DNA of 64,000 bases from Alterisphingorhabdus sp038748365 (GCA_038748365.1 JBCDIZ010000002.1:300110-364109); one strand, 5' to 3'. Positions 34,756-43,593 are shown, counted from the stretch's first letter. Translations and numbers: made by a program. Notes: generated by a model from the letters alone, not told the origin.

Positions 34756-35193
34756 ATGCCGAACGCATCGCCATCTGTGATAGAGAATTTGTGCCAGATC
34801 AAGTCATTGTCAGAGCTTACGGAAGGCCAGAGAGCAGTGGTGATGGCGGTGCGCACTTGTGTTTTGGCGAATATGCAAGGCCAATGCTGTTGCGGCCATC
34901 TAGCGCAATATCTGGGCAGTGCGCATAGCGCGGGTAGTTTTGTGAAAATGATGCGGTCAATTGTCGTTGCATGGCCAGAAGCGCTTGTCGTGCATCGCCT
35001 GCTATCGGCCAAGACAAGCTATGATGAAGTGCTAATTGTTGACCTGATCATGGCAACTATCAAAAATGATACACAGCTCTTTTATTCCATGCTTCGCGAT
35101 ATGATGCCGAAAGCAGTCATATTCTCGATTCAGAGTGCTATCAGAGAATTTGTAGATACACTGCCAGGCAGGGAGATTGGGTTAGAGGCATGA
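34756..35193 (+). CDS. Small protein of unknown function following a siderophore receptor
   Basis: 145 residues, no signal peptide or membrane helix. It starts 11 bases after the receptor stop, so cotranscription from the Fur-boxed promoter is likely. A cluster of cysteines is notable: QGQCCCGHL near residue 45 plus Cys13 and Cys35. The layout LTEGQRAVVMAVRTC, ANMQGQCCCGHLAQYLG, AGSFVKMMRSI and TSYDEVLIVDLI loosely parallels the 188-residue protein at 11316. The Cys/His cluster could bind a metal or an Fe-S centre, but nothing proves it. I do not recognise a named family. Confidence 0.65.
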   Translation: MPNASPSVIENLCQIKSLSELTEGQRAVVMAVRTCVLANMQGQCCCGHLAQYLGSAHSAGSFVKMMRSIVVAWPEALVVHRLLSAKTSYDEVLIVDLIMATIKNDTQLFYSMLRDMMPKAVIFSIQSAIREFVDTLPGREIGLEA

Positions 35194-35223
35194 CTTGAAA
35201 TTCTGCTCATAAGTAGCTAAGAA

Positions 35224-36210
35224 TCAATCATTTCCATGCAACTTATTCCATCGCTCCATCTCGGCTTCATAGCGTATTTTAGGGGACCACTTTATATCCG
35301 AACGGATTGCTTGTGATGAAATGCGGTTATCGAAGCCGACAAGGTTTACTCCTTCCATAAATGGCAGATTGGGGTCTGAAGGAGGGATCATCCTGGCAGG
35401 GTCTTCATTGGCATCGATCAGTGCAAGGATATCTTTCAGCGGATAGTGTGGTGGGCTGGGTTTGCCGACTAGTTGCGCCATATCCGTCATGAAACGGGCC
35501 CATGATACATCTTCGCCATCGCACACATTATAGATCTTGCCGCTGGCTTTGGCTAACCTTGCGCAGAGAAACAGCGCATCAGCCAGATTGTCGACATGCA
35601 ACAAACCGGCGTTGTTGGTGTCTGCCTCTCCAATAAGAGCGCCACCGGTTTTGGCTATGCTGTCAAGCAATCGGTCACCCCAGGCACCGCCGCCGCCCAA
35701 ACCATAGACATTGGCAGGGCGAATGATTGTCAGATCAAGGCCGCGTTCTTTGGCAATTTGTCGGGCAATGTCTTCCTGCCCTTGCTTGGCGCGGCCATAG
35801 GCGCCGCAAAACGGACCAAAACCTGTTTGTTCGTCACAGACACGATCCTGAATATAGCTGCCATAAACAGCTATTGAACTGACCACCACGACACTCGCTC
35901 CGGCTTCGGCCGTCATGCAGATATTGCGCGTACCATCGACAAATGCAGCCCATTGGCCATCATAATCACCTGCTAAGCCGACCGGCCCGGCAAGATGGAT
36001 TATGGTGTTGCAGCCGCGTACGGCGTCACGCAAGGCTATCGGGTCGAGAATATTGCAGGCAATCATATCCACTGTTTTTGGCCATTCCGTCGGACGCTGG
36101 TCGCTCGGCAGGCCAAGGCTTATGATCCGGCTTTCTGCCTCAAGAAATCTGGCGACAACTCGACGCCCAATAAAACCGGCGCCGCCTGTGATGAGTATTT
36201 TATCGCTCAT
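35224..36210 (-). CDS. NAD-dependent epimerase/dehydratase-family (extended SDR) protein
   Basis: 328 residues from ATG 36210, which has GGAGG five bases upstream; the frame extends nine codons more. TGGAGFIG at about residues 7-14 binds the cofactor, IIHLAG follows strand 4, and catalytic Ser is in VVSSIAVYG. The YxxxK motif is in CGAYGRAKQ, and IRPANVYG follows. Extended SDRs include sugar epimerases, 3-beta-hydroxysteroid dehydrogenases and dihydroflavonol reductases. In a CoA-linked catabolic cluster a dehydrogenase role is likelier than a sugar epimerase. It diverges from the cupin gene across a perfect palindrome at 36243-36260. Confidence 0.85.
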   Translation of the reverse strand: MSDKILITGGAGFIGRRVVARFLEAESRIISLGLPSDQRPTEWPKTVDMIACNILDPIALRDAVRGCNTIIHLAGPVGLAGDYDGQWAAFVDGTRNICMTAEAGASVVVVSSIAVYGSYIQDRVCDEQTGFGPFCGAYGRAKQGQEDIARQIAKERGLDLTIIRPANVYGLGGGGAWGDRLLDSIAKTGGALIGEADTNNAGLLHVDNLADALFLCARLAKASGKIYNVCDGEDVSWARFMTDMAQLVGKPSPPHYPLKDILALIDANEDPARMIPPSDPNLPFMEGVNLVGFDNRISSQAIRSDIKWSPKIRYEAEMERWNKLHGND

Positions 36211-36242
36211 AGACCCTCCTAAATGATGCGATTCCACTTGAC

Positions 36243-36260
36243 ACTGAACGTATGTTCAGT
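36243..36260. promoter_or_regulatory. Operator of the cluster 2 regulon, site 1
   Basis: ACTGAACGTATGTTCAGT: perfect seven-base arms (ACTGAAC/GTTCAGT) around GTAT. Located 33 bases upstream of the epimerase-type gene (minus) and 175 bases upstream of the cupin gene (plus). It belongs to a set of five related sites (also 40625, 43696, 47275, 47374). Confidence 0.75.
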
Positions 36261-36435
36261 CAAATCCTGTGCTACATCAATCCTAAGAAATGCCTGTTGG
36301 AATAGAGGATATGTGCGTTTGCACTATGACAGCCCGACAAATAATCAAAAGCGGCAACAGTACATTCCACATAAGGTGTGCTCTTCGGCTAACCAGATAA
36401 CAGCATAGCTATAAGACCATGAGGAGGAGAGACTA

Positions 36436-36984
36436 ATGGCTGAGGCAGACCCAGAATCGACGATTGAGAAGGCGTTTGTCGCCTATGCGCAAAAAGTAGC
36501 GGAACGTGGCCCTTTCCCTAAATGGGATGCCCCAACCATGCTGGTGCGTGATGAGGATTTGCCATGGGCCGAGGCAGGCGATGGCAGCGCTATCAAGCTG
36601 CTTCATGTCGATCTCAACACCAATATGTGGATTTCGCTGACACGTTTGCCACCCGGCCATCAGGTGATAACCCATTTCCATACCGGACTGGTTTATGCGG
36701 TAACGCTTCAGGGACGATGGTATTATGCCGAAAGCCCCGATGATGTCTCCGAACCGGGTTCCTATTTGTTTGAACCGGCCGGTTCCACCCATACTCTATG
36801 TACCCCCAAAGATGTTGAGGGCGATACGATTGTCTGGTTTGCCATTATTGGCGCGAACATCAATCTGGGTCCTGATGGCGAATTTGTCTCCATGGTTGAT
36901 GCGCGCTCTGCGCTCGATATGTATGAGAATTACTGCGACATTCTCGGCCTCGATCACTCCAAGTTGATAGTGCATGGGCGCTGA
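36436..36984 (+). CDS. Cupin-domain dioxygenase-like protein (2,4'-dihydroxyacetophenone dioxygenase type)
   Basis: 182 residues with a single cupin barrel. Candidate metal ligands are His80 and His82 (ITHFHTG), Glu99 (RWYYAES) and His119 (PAGSTHTL), the HxHx(n)ExnH pattern of non-haem iron or zinc cupins. The overall layout (TMLVRDEDLPW at the start, LYAVTLQGRW-like turn, VWFAIIGANINLGPDG) resembles 2,4'-dihydroxyacetophenone dioxygenase and acetylacetone-cleaving enzymes, which split a C-C bond next to a carbonyl using O2. The start has GAGGAGAG upstream. Its 3' end overlaps the alcohol dehydrogenase gene, so they are cotranscribed. The substrate assignment is tentative. Confidence 0.75.
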   Translation: MAEADPESTIEKAFVAYAQKVAERGPFPKWDAPTMLVRDEDLPWAEAGDGSAIKLLHVDLNTNMWISLTRLPPGHQVITHFHTGLVYAVTLQGRWYYAESPDDVSEPGSYLFEPAGSTHTLCTPKDVEGDTIVWFAIIGANINLGPDGEFVSMVDARSALDMYENYCDILGLDHSKLIVHGR

Positions 36985-38089
36985 GACGATGGTAGACAGT
37001 GGATCAAGCACGGCCGTAGAGGCCGTATCTGCCGACCCTGTTGTGATGCAGGCGAGCGTCCTGCGCAACAGTGCGTTTCACCTTGAGGATGTACCAGTTC
37101 CTGAGCCGGGCCCCGGAGAGGTATTGGTAAAGGTCGCTGCTTGCGGCATTTGCGGTTCGGACCTGCATACATTCAAACATCAGACGGATCTGATCGACAA
37201 GGTCAAAGCTATGGGCGCTGACGCTTCAGAGCTGGAACGCGCCTATTCCGAAGGCGTTATATTAGGCCATGAATTTGTTGGCGAAGTGGTAAAGTTCGGA
37301 CCAGCGACGCAACAGGCGCTCGCAGTGGGAGATCGTGTCGTCTCCATGCCTTTTGTCCTGAAAAACGGTGTCCCTGCGCTAGTCGGATCGGTGCCGGAAC
37401 TCTCCGGGGCCTATGCGCAATATATGGTTCTAACCGAAGCACTGCTATTGCCGGTAGATAAGGACATTCCTAGTGAAGCTGCGGCTTTTGTCGAGCCTTT
37501 AGGCATTGCCGTACATGCGGTGGCCAAATCCGGCATATCTGCCGGGGATATCGCCGTGGTTGTTGGTGCAGGGCCGATCGGGCTTGCGATTATTGCAGTT
37601 CTGAAGGCGCGGGGAATTGAAACCGTTGTCGCATCCGATCTTTCAGAAAAGCGTCGTGAGCTGGCTACAACCATGGGCGCAACCAAGTCCATAGATGGTA
37701 GTCAGGAAAGCGTTATTGCCGTTGCCAGCGCGCTTGGTGGAACCAGTCGAATGTTCGTTTATGAGAATACCGGAGCACCCGGCATGCTCGGCAATCTGGT
37801 GCTGGAAGCGCCACAAGCTGCGCATATCACCATGACCGGCATCCCGGCTGGAGAAGAGAGCTTCGTTCCGATGATGGCGATTTCCAAAGAGCTCTCCATG
37901 TCCTTCGTAATCTATTATTCCCCTGAGGAATTTGCCGAGGCTTTGGGCATGATCGGCGCGGGGCAGTTCAATTGGCAGGCATTACACACTGGGACTGTCG
38001 GGCTTGATGGCATTAGCCAAGCCTTTACAAACCTTGCTGACCCTGAATTGCATGCCAAGATATTGATCGACCCATGGCAAAGGGCGTGA
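36974..38089 (+). CDS. Zinc-type alcohol dehydrogenase (MDR family)
   Basis: 371 residues. GroES-like part with CGICGSDLH (Cys60 as catalytic-zinc ligand) and GHEFVGE (His99, Glu100); Rossmann part with GAGPIG. The lobe that normally holds four structural-zinc cysteines has none (between GDRVVSMPF and SGAYAQYM), so only the catalytic zinc is expected. A 12-residue insertion-like stretch (AMGADASELERA) precedes GHE. ATG 36974 overlaps the cupin stop by 11 bases; ATG 36989 is a possible start. Oxidation of a secondary or primary alcohol with NAD(P) is expected, in the same operon as the cupin protein and the hydrolase. Confidence 0.87.
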   Translation: MGAETMVDSGSSTAVEAVSADPVVMQASVLRNSAFHLEDVPVPEPGPGEVLVKVAACGICGSDLHTFKHQTDLIDKVKAMGADASELERAYSEGVILGHEFVGEVVKFGPATQQALAVGDRVVSMPFVLKNGVPALVGSVPELSGAYAQYMVLTEALLLPVDKDIPSEAAAFVEPLGIAVHAVAKSGISAGDIAVVVGAGPIGLAIIAVLKARGIETVVASDLSEKRRELATTMGATKSIDGSQESVIAVASALGGTSRMFVYENTGAPGMLGNLVLEAPQAAHITMTGIPAGEESFVPMMAISKELSMSFVIYYSPEEFAEALGMIGAGQFNWQALHTGTVGLDGISQAFTNLADPELHAKILIDPWQRA

Positions 38090-38102
38090 AACGAACCACG
38101 GC

Positions 38103-39002
38103 ATGATCGAAGGTGCGACCCGTCGTGAGATTGTAAGGAACGACCTTCGCTTTACTGCCTGGGAGATGGGTGAAGGGCCACTCGTTCTGCTACTCCATGG
38201 CTTCCCGGATAGTGCGCTTACATGGCGACACACTCTACCAGCCTTGGCGGCGGCAGGGTATCGACCAGTGGCGGTCACATTGCGGGGATATGAGCCTGCA
38301 TCTCAATTGGTGCCGAAAGCGGACCAAGCCTATTATCGTATTGCTGAACTGGCGAAAGATGTGACTGGTTGGATTGATGCAATAGGCGCCGAAAAGGGAC
38401 ATCTGATCGGCCATGATTGGGGCGCGACCATTGCATTTGCTGCAGCGCGCTTTGCACCTGAAAGAATAGCCTCACTCTCCATGCTTGCAGTGCCACATCC
38501 GGCGCGTCTGGGGGAGGCGATTGCGTCCAATAAGGCGCAGCGCAAAGCATCATCCTATATTCTTTTCTTCCAGCTCAAAGGCATGGCTGAACTCTTGATA
38601 AAGGCCCGCAATTTTACATATCTGGAGAAGTTGTGGCGCAGATGGTCGCCTGGATGGGATATCCCGGCAGATGATCTTGCCGCCATGCGTGAGACATTCC
38701 GACAGCCAAATGTATTGGGCGCTGCTTTATCCTATTATCGTGCTGCGACTAACCAAAGTGATACAGAAAGCCTTGGCCTGATTTCAGGTGAGGTGAATGT
38801 ACCGACCCTTGGCTTGCATGGATCGCAAGACGGATGCATCCTTGCCGATGCTTTTCGCGCCTCCATGACTGCGCAGGACTTTCCTGCCGGGCTTATCTGT
38901 ACAGAAATCGCCAATGCGGGGCATTTTCTTCATCAGGAGCAGCCTGACGTGGTCAATGACGCACTGATTGCCTTTTTAAAGGCGCATGGATCCTACCGCT
39001 AA
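38103..39002 (+). CDS. Alpha/beta hydrolase, epoxide-hydrolase-like
   Basis: 299 residues. HGFPDS (32-37) forms the oxyanion-hole segment, and the nucleophile elbow is GHDWGA with Asp105. An Asp nucleophile is the mark of epoxide hydrolases and haloalkane dehalogenases; HGFP rather than HGEP or HGNP favours epoxide hydrolase. The base is the His in NAGHFLHQEQP near residue 280, and GSQDGCI near 240 could supply the acid. The cap domain is helical (LLIKARNFTYLEKLWRRW). It is third in the cupin-ADH-hydrolase operon, 13 bases after the ADH stop, and its stop overlaps the convergent acyl-CoA ligase by four bases. Confidence 0.85.
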   Translation: MIEGATRREIVRNDLRFTAWEMGEGPLVLLLHGFPDSALTWRHTLPALAAAGYRPVAVTLRGYEPASQLVPKADQAYYRIAELAKDVTGWIDAIGAEKGHLIGHDWGATIAFAAARFAPERIASLSMLAVPHPARLGEAIASNKAQRKASSYILFFQLKGMAELLIKARNFTYLEKLWRRWSPGWDIPADDLAAMRETFRQPNVLGAALSYYRAATNQSDTESLGLISGEVNVPTLGLHGSQDGCILADAFRASMTAQDFPAGLICTEIANAGHFLHQEQPDVVNDALIAFLKAHGSYR

Positions 39003-40543
39003 GTCGCGACCATATCGCGCAGCGCCCGCTTGTCTGTCTTGCCATTGGGCAGACGTGGAAAACTATCCAGAAATTGCCAGCTCTTCGGGATTTTATAATT
39101 GGCAATCCGTGCTGCCAGAAACTGTTTCAGATCATCGCCATCAGCCTGCTCTCCCGGACGCAGGACAATAAAGGCGTGGCCGACTTCCTGAAATGTCGGA
39201 TGCGGGACTTCGATGACAGCAACTTCGGCGATTGCGGGATACTCGCCAATCGCCAGTTCGACCTCTACCGGATAGACATTATAGCCGCCTGACTTGAACA
39301 TTTCTTTCAGGCGACCGGCAAAGACGATATTTCCGTCCTTACGCTCAAACCCAAGGTCGCCAGTTTTCAACCATCTGTCAGCAGTGAAGGCGGCTTTTGT
39401 CGCATCCGGCTTGTTCCAATAGCCAGACATCACAGAAACCCCGCGCAACTGGATTTCCCCGGTTTCACCAACTTCGAGCCTTTCGCCATCTTCGCTCGCA
39501 ATGCGAATTTCATTGCCTGCAATCGCTTTGCCGATCGTCTCTGCCATGATTTCCAGCGAAGCATCTGCTTCGTTAAATGTAATCATCCCTGTGGTTTCGG
39601 TCTGACCATAGACACTCGACATGCGCGCGCCGGTTTTCTGTACCTCACGCAATTGCTCCACAGTTGATGCAGCACCTCCGAACACAATAAGCCGATAAAA
39701 ATTGGCGAGCGAAAAGTCCGCACCAGCGGCAATCATCATGGCCCAGGCGGTTGGACTGCCAACAAGGTAGCTGGGGCGCTCTGTAGCGTTAATCACGGCA
39801 AGCTTCGCGAGATCAACGCGTGGACAGAAAATGATCCGTCCACCTGCTGCAAAAATGGTGAAACACACATTGTTCAGCCCGCCGACATGGTTGATCGGGG
39901 CTGCGCACACAGTCGCCTCCAATCCTTCGGGCGGCATCCACCCAAGATTGGAATATGCGGTTTGCACCAATGCGCGATGCGAGAGCATAGCGCCTTTCGG
40001 CTGTCCTGTCGTTCCCGATGTATAGACAATTACCGCGACATCTTCCGGTTCCACCGCCGCGCGGGCTTTATCAAGTACGTCATCTGCAATTGTCTTTCCC
40101 GTTTCAAGACACGGGTCATTTGTATCAAGCGGTATTTCGGAAAGCGGCACAATTCTGGTCTGTTTGTCAGCAAGCGCGCTGAGTTCACCGGCATAATCAC
40201 GGCCATCCCAATCATTTCGCGCGAATATTATCCGCGGGGATGCGTCTTCCAGCAAATAGGCATATTCGCTCGATTTATAGGCTGGATTCAGACCTTGCCA
40301 GATCGCGCCGATGGATGTGGTAGCCAGAAAGATCAACCAGAAATCGGAGCTCGGCGGGGCGAGTGTTGCTACCCGGTCGCCTTTGGAAACTCCCTCGGCA
40401 AGCAGAAATTTGGCAATTGCATCGACACGCTCTGATAGCAGCGAATTGGTGAGGCGCAACTCTCCCTCTATGATCGCGATAGAGCGTGGATTCGCATTTT
40501 GCCGGGCTTTCAGAACATCATATATTGTCCGAACATCTGTCAT
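38999..40543 (-). CDS. Acyl-CoA synthetase (AMP-dependent ligase)
   Basis: 514 residues from ATG 40543, with GAGG nine bases upstream; the frame extends 15 codons. Adenylate-forming motifs in order: YTSGTTGQPKGAMLSH (P-loop-like), GQTETTG, LKTGDLGF, GRLKEMFKSGGYNVYPVEVE (hinge) and LPNGKTDKRAL with the catalytic Lys. It activates a carboxylic acid to its CoA thioester using ATP. The layout is like medium-chain or aromatic/alicyclic acid ligases; chain length cannot be judged. It diverges from the receptor at 40699 across the degenerate operator at 40625. It supplies CoA substrate to the thiolase, hydratases and dehydrogenase of this cluster. Confidence 0.92.
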   Translation of the reverse strand: MTDVRTIYDVLKARQNANPRSIAIIEGELRLTNSLLSERVDAIAKFLLAEGVSKGDRVATLAPPSSDFWLIFLATTSIGAIWQGLNPAYKSSEYAYLLEDASPRIIFARNDWDGRDYAGELSALADKQTRIVPLSEIPLDTNDPCLETGKTIADDVLDKARAAVEPEDVAVIVYTSGTTGQPKGAMLSHRALVQTAYSNLGWMPPEGLEATVCAAPINHVGGLNNVCFTIFAAGGRIIFCPRVDLAKLAVINATERPSYLVGSPTAWAMMIAAGADFSLANFYRLIVFGGAASTVEQLREVQKTGARMSSVYGQTETTGMITFNEADASLEIMAETIGKAIAGNEIRIASEDGERLEVGETGEIQLRGVSVMSGYWNKPDATKAAFTADRWLKTGDLGFERKDGNIVFAGRLKEMFKSGGYNVYPVEVELAIGEYPAIAEVAVIEVPHPTFQEVGHAFIVLRPGEQADGDDLKQFLAARIANYKIPKSWQFLDSFPRLPNGKTDKRALRDMVAT

Positions 40544-40624
40544 ATATTTCATCCTCTTAGCCCGTCCGCAATATAGCGCAAAGGCCACATTCCCTTTCCT
40601 ATTGACTACAGTCTATTGCATCTG

Positions 40625-40642
40625 ACTGAACATTTGTATAGT
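40625..40642. promoter_or_regulatory. Operator of the cluster 2 regulon, site 2 (degenerate)
   Basis: ACTGAACATTTGTATAGT: the left half is identical to the other sites, the right half differs at two positions (GTATAGT for GTTCAGT). It is between the divergent acyl-CoA ligase (start 40543) and receptor (start 40699), where a shared operator would be expected. Confidence 0.55.
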
Positions 40643-40698
40643 CTCATTGCAAATAACAGTTCTGCAGATCATCGTGGAGCAGATAATGGGAGAGAGGA

Positions 40699-42870
40699 AT
40701 GAAAGGCGGTTCAAAGCTGCTCGTATGTGCGAGCGGGATTGCGCTTATGGCTTGCAACGCTACTGCAAAGGCACAAGACACAGGTGCTGAAGATGAGGCA
40801 AATGACGAAAACCTGATCATAGTCAGTGCTCAAAAGCGCGAACAATCAATCCTGGATGTGCCGCTTACGGTACAAGCAATATCTGGAGATGAAATCGCGG
40901 CTACCGGCATCGAGGATGCCGGCCAGCTTGCGCGTCTGATCCCTAGCGCGTCGGTTGTCTCCTCCTCGTCACGCGGCTTTGAAACCATTCAGATCCGTGG
41001 CGTCGCGGCTGGCACAACAGGTGATGGTCTTACCGGCTATTATGTTGATGATTTTGCGTTCGGGATTCCCAATTTGCAATTGTCGCCGCCCGCAAGACTG
41101 CTTGATCTGGAACAAGTTGAGATCATTCGCGGTCCCTCTGGTACGCTATGGGGCCAAGGCTCAATGGGTGGAAATATTCGCTTGATTACCACAGAACCGG
41201 ATACCACCAAATTTTCTGGAAAAGTGATTGGCGAGTATTCTGGAACACGCGGAGGTGCGGACAATTACGCTATTGACGGCATTCTCAACATTCCGCTGGT
41301 CGAAGACGTTGCCGCAATCCGTATATCCGGCGGTTTTGATAAGCTTGGCGGGTTCGCCGACCTGTTTCAGACTGGCGAAGAGAATGTCAACGGATCAAGA
41401 GGAGTAAATGTCCGTGTCAAAGGCCTGTTGCGACCAACCGACAGACTGACAGCACGTGCCACAGTATGGATCATCGACAATGAGCAGGACTATAGCAATG
41501 GCTTGATAGCTACTAATCCGTTCACTGGCGAAGCTTTGCCTGAACCGGTGATCAATGGTGGCGGCAGCGTCACAAATGGACCGGTTGATGGTTTTACCGA
41601 TACATCGATGGAAATTTACAGTCTTACGCTGGAATATGAATTTGACGGCGCAACACTGACAAGCTCAACAGCGATTATCGACCATGAACTTGAGTTTGAA
41701 GCGCCGCTGACATTGGCAGGTTTCAATTTCAACAATGACTCACTGTTCGAAACCAGCAGCTTCACCCAAGAAATCCGATTGGCAAGCAATGGCGGTGGTC
41801 CTTTCAACTGGATATTCGGAGGCTATTATCGGGATGCAACGATAGATAGCGACATCAACTTTTTCACTGACCTTACCGATCTGGGCCTTGGTCAATCACC
41901 TTTGATCAACAATATGGGCAGGTTGAAGACGCAGTCCTGGGCTATCTTTGGTGAAGCTTCGCTGGAGCTGTTCGACGGGATGCTCGTTCCCTTGGTCGGT
42001 TTGCGCTATTTTGAAGATGAGCGCACGGCTGGCCCTGGTTTGGACCGCATCACCGGTATCGAACTTGGGGAGCAATCAACGACATTTGATAATTTGAGTC
42101 CGCGGTTCAATCTAAGCTTCAAGCCCAGCCAGGATGTGACGCTGTTCATCAACGTGGCTAATGGCTTTCGCAGCGGGACCCTCCAGACTCTTGACCAGGT
42201 CGCTGCGGCAGAGGTTTTGGGGGTAATTACAACGGCCGAAGTGCGGCCGGATGAGCTGTGGACCTATGAGTTGGGCGGGAAGTTCTCGCTGGCAGGCGGC
42301 AACCTCATTGCCGAGGCCGGAATTTATCAGACAGACTGGGACGATGTGCAGCAACCCTTTGGCGCGATTTCATCGGTTGCCAATGTCGGTGACGCGCGCA
42401 TTCGCGGTATTGATCTTGCTTTGGTCTGGTTTACCCCGCTTGATGGCTTTTCCTTGCGCGGCAATGTCAATTTCCAAGATACAGAATGGCGCACGGTAAT
42501 TCCTAACATTACCTTGTCATTGCCGTTTGTCACGCCTGGTTCGGACCTTCTTGCAGTGCCAAATGAAACATTCAGTCTCTCTGCAAATTATGAAAAGTCT
42601 GTCGATATTTTTGGCGGCTCCGACCTGTCTCTCAACGCTACCTTTGCGCATACTGGTGACACGCTTCAGCAAACGGGTAGCCGAACCGACAATCTGGATA
42701 CGCTTTCACTCAACGCTCAGATACGGACAGCTTCAGGTATTACATTTGGTATTTTTGCAATCAATCTTACCGATGAGGATGGTGCAACCCAGCTTGATCC
42801 TTTTGCCGGTGATGCGTTTGTCAGGCTCTATCCGCGACAAATTGGTGTACGCCTTGGCTTCGATTTCTAA
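40699..42870 (+). CDS. TonB-dependent outer-membrane receptor (catabolic cluster 2)
   Basis: 723 residues. Signal peptide ends near ATAKAQ; ALMAC inside it is lipobox-like but the AKAQ site fits better. TonB box (NLIIVSAQKRE), plug with IQIRGVAAGTTG and VEIIRGPSGTLWGQGSMGG, and a short barrel ending in Phe (VRLGFDF). No STN domain and no Fur-like box upstream; instead the cluster 2 operator at 40625 is there. It is flanked by an acyl-CoA ligase and a TetR gene, so uptake of an organic substrate rather than a siderophore is inferred, parallel to the receptor at 1869. Confidence 0.9.
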   Translation: MKGGSKLLVCASGIALMACNATAKAQDTGAEDEANDENLIIVSAQKREQSILDVPLTVQAISGDEIAATGIEDAGQLARLIPSASVVSSSSRGFETIQIRGVAAGTTGDGLTGYYVDDFAFGIPNLQLSPPARLLDLEQVEIIRGPSGTLWGQGSMGGNIRLITTEPDTTKFSGKVIGEYSGTRGGADNYAIDGILNIPLVEDVAAIRISGGFDKLGGFADLFQTGEENVNGSRGVNVRVKGLLRPTDRLTARATVWIIDNEQDYSNGLIATNPFTGEALPEPVINGGGSVTNGPVDGFTDTSMEIYSLTLEYEFDGATLTSSTAIIDHELEFEAPLTLAGFNFNNDSLFETSSFTQEIRLASNGGGPFNWIFGGYYRDATIDSDINFFTDLTDLGLGQSPLINNMGRLKTQSWAIFGEASLELFDGMLVPLVGLRYFEDERTAGPGLDRITGIELGEQSTTFDNLSPRFNLSFKPSQDVTLFINVANGFRSGTLQTLDQVAAAEVLGVITTAEVRPDELWTYELGGKFSLAGGNLIAEAGIYQTDWDDVQQPFGAISSVANVGDARIRGIDLALVWFTPLDGFSLRGNVNFQDTEWRTVIPNITLSLPFVTPGSDLLAVPNETFSLSANYEKSVDIFGGSDLSLNATFAHTGDTLQQTGSRTDNLDTLSLNAQIRTASGITFGIFAINLTDEDGATQLDPFAGDAFVRLYPRQIGVRLGFDF

Positions 42871-42916
42871 CCGGTTCAAAGTTGCGGAGCAGCCATTTAC
42901 CGGCATCAAAAAGAGC

Positions 42917-42942
42917 CGATAGGGTAGTTTACTACCCTATCG
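42917..42942. terminator. Bidirectional terminator between receptor and TetR
   Basis: A perfect 11-base-pair stem (CGATAGGGTAG / CTACCCTATCG) with a TTTA loop. Plus-strand reading is followed by CCGTTTT; minus-strand reading by CTCTTTTT. It lies between convergent genes and its right arm covers the TetR stop codon (42937-42939). Confidence 0.75.
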
Positions 42943-43593
42943 CCGTTTTCCTGCACCGTTCCAGAATATCTCAGTGAACTGCTCCTGAAAGCGGGCCCAC
43001 ATATCGGGTTCATAGGTTGATTTGCCCAAGATGGACTTGACGTGGGAGTCGAGCATTAAAGGGCCGAGCAGGATAAAAAGATAGATTAAAGGCACCCATG
43101 TACGGTCAATATGATCGCCAACCCTGCCGGCTTCGTCTGCTTTCTTGATGGTATTTTCAATATATGAGAAATAACTCTGAAACAAGTTCTGCCCCCATTC
43201 GCTATTGTCCAATATAGCCCGGCGCAGATAAGCCGCAAATTGCGGCCATTCATCATTTGCGCGCACTATCCAGTCGCGTTGATATTCTGCAACGCGTTCC
43301 ATATCGCCCTCATCAGCGACAGCGCGCGCGCGTTCAATGGCGCGCGACGTGCGCTCAAGAAAATAATCATCAACAGCGCGTCGCAGCCCTTGTTTGGAGC
43401 CGAAATGGTGGTTGATAAGACCGATGGAAACGTCTGCTTCTTTGGACAGGTCGCGAACAGTCACGCCTTCAAACCCTTGATCTGCAAATAAGCGCATAGC
43501 GACCATGATCAGCTTGTCCCTCCCTTTTGCCTGACGTGAGGGGCGTGATGCAGATTTCTCGCTTCGAGGCTGAGCGATTGGCGAACGGTTCAT
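42937..43593 (-). CDS. TetR/AcrR-family regulator, likely controller of cluster 2
   Basis: 218 residues with a basic 24-residue N-terminal extension (RSEKSASRPSRQAKGRDK). Helix-turn-helix at about residues 26-70 (IMVAMRLFADQGFEGVTVRD, EADVSIGLINHHFGSKQG). The remainder is a helical ligand domain. It diverges from the thiolase gene across the perfect palindrome at 43696-43711, 102 bases from its own start. That palindrome recurs upstream of the other operons of the cluster, so this protein is the best candidate for the repressor of all five sites. A CoA thioester or the substrate itself would be the likely inducer. The assignment is inference from position. Confidence 0.87.
   Translation of the reverse strand: MNRSPIAQPRSEKSASRPSRQAKGRDKLIMVAMRLFADQGFEGVTVRDLSKEADVSIGLINHHFGSKQGLRRAVDDYFLERTSRAIERARAVADEGDMERVAEYQRDWIVRANDEWPQFAAYLRRAILDNSEWGQNLFQSYFSYIENTIKKADEAGRVGDHIDRTWVPLIYLFILLGPLMLDSHVKSILGKSTYEPDMWARFQEQFTEIFWNGAGKRR

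Noticed and set aside
35224..36210. Reading the extended SDR as a sugar-nucleotide epimerase
   Set aside because: No sugar-nucleotide, LPS or polysaccharide gene nearby; the cluster is catabolic, so only the superfamily was assigned.
42925..42934. TAGTTTACTA, similar to the cluster 1 operator core
   Set aside because: It is the tip of the terminator hairpin between convergent genes, not in a promoter; similarity is a by-product of the palindrome.
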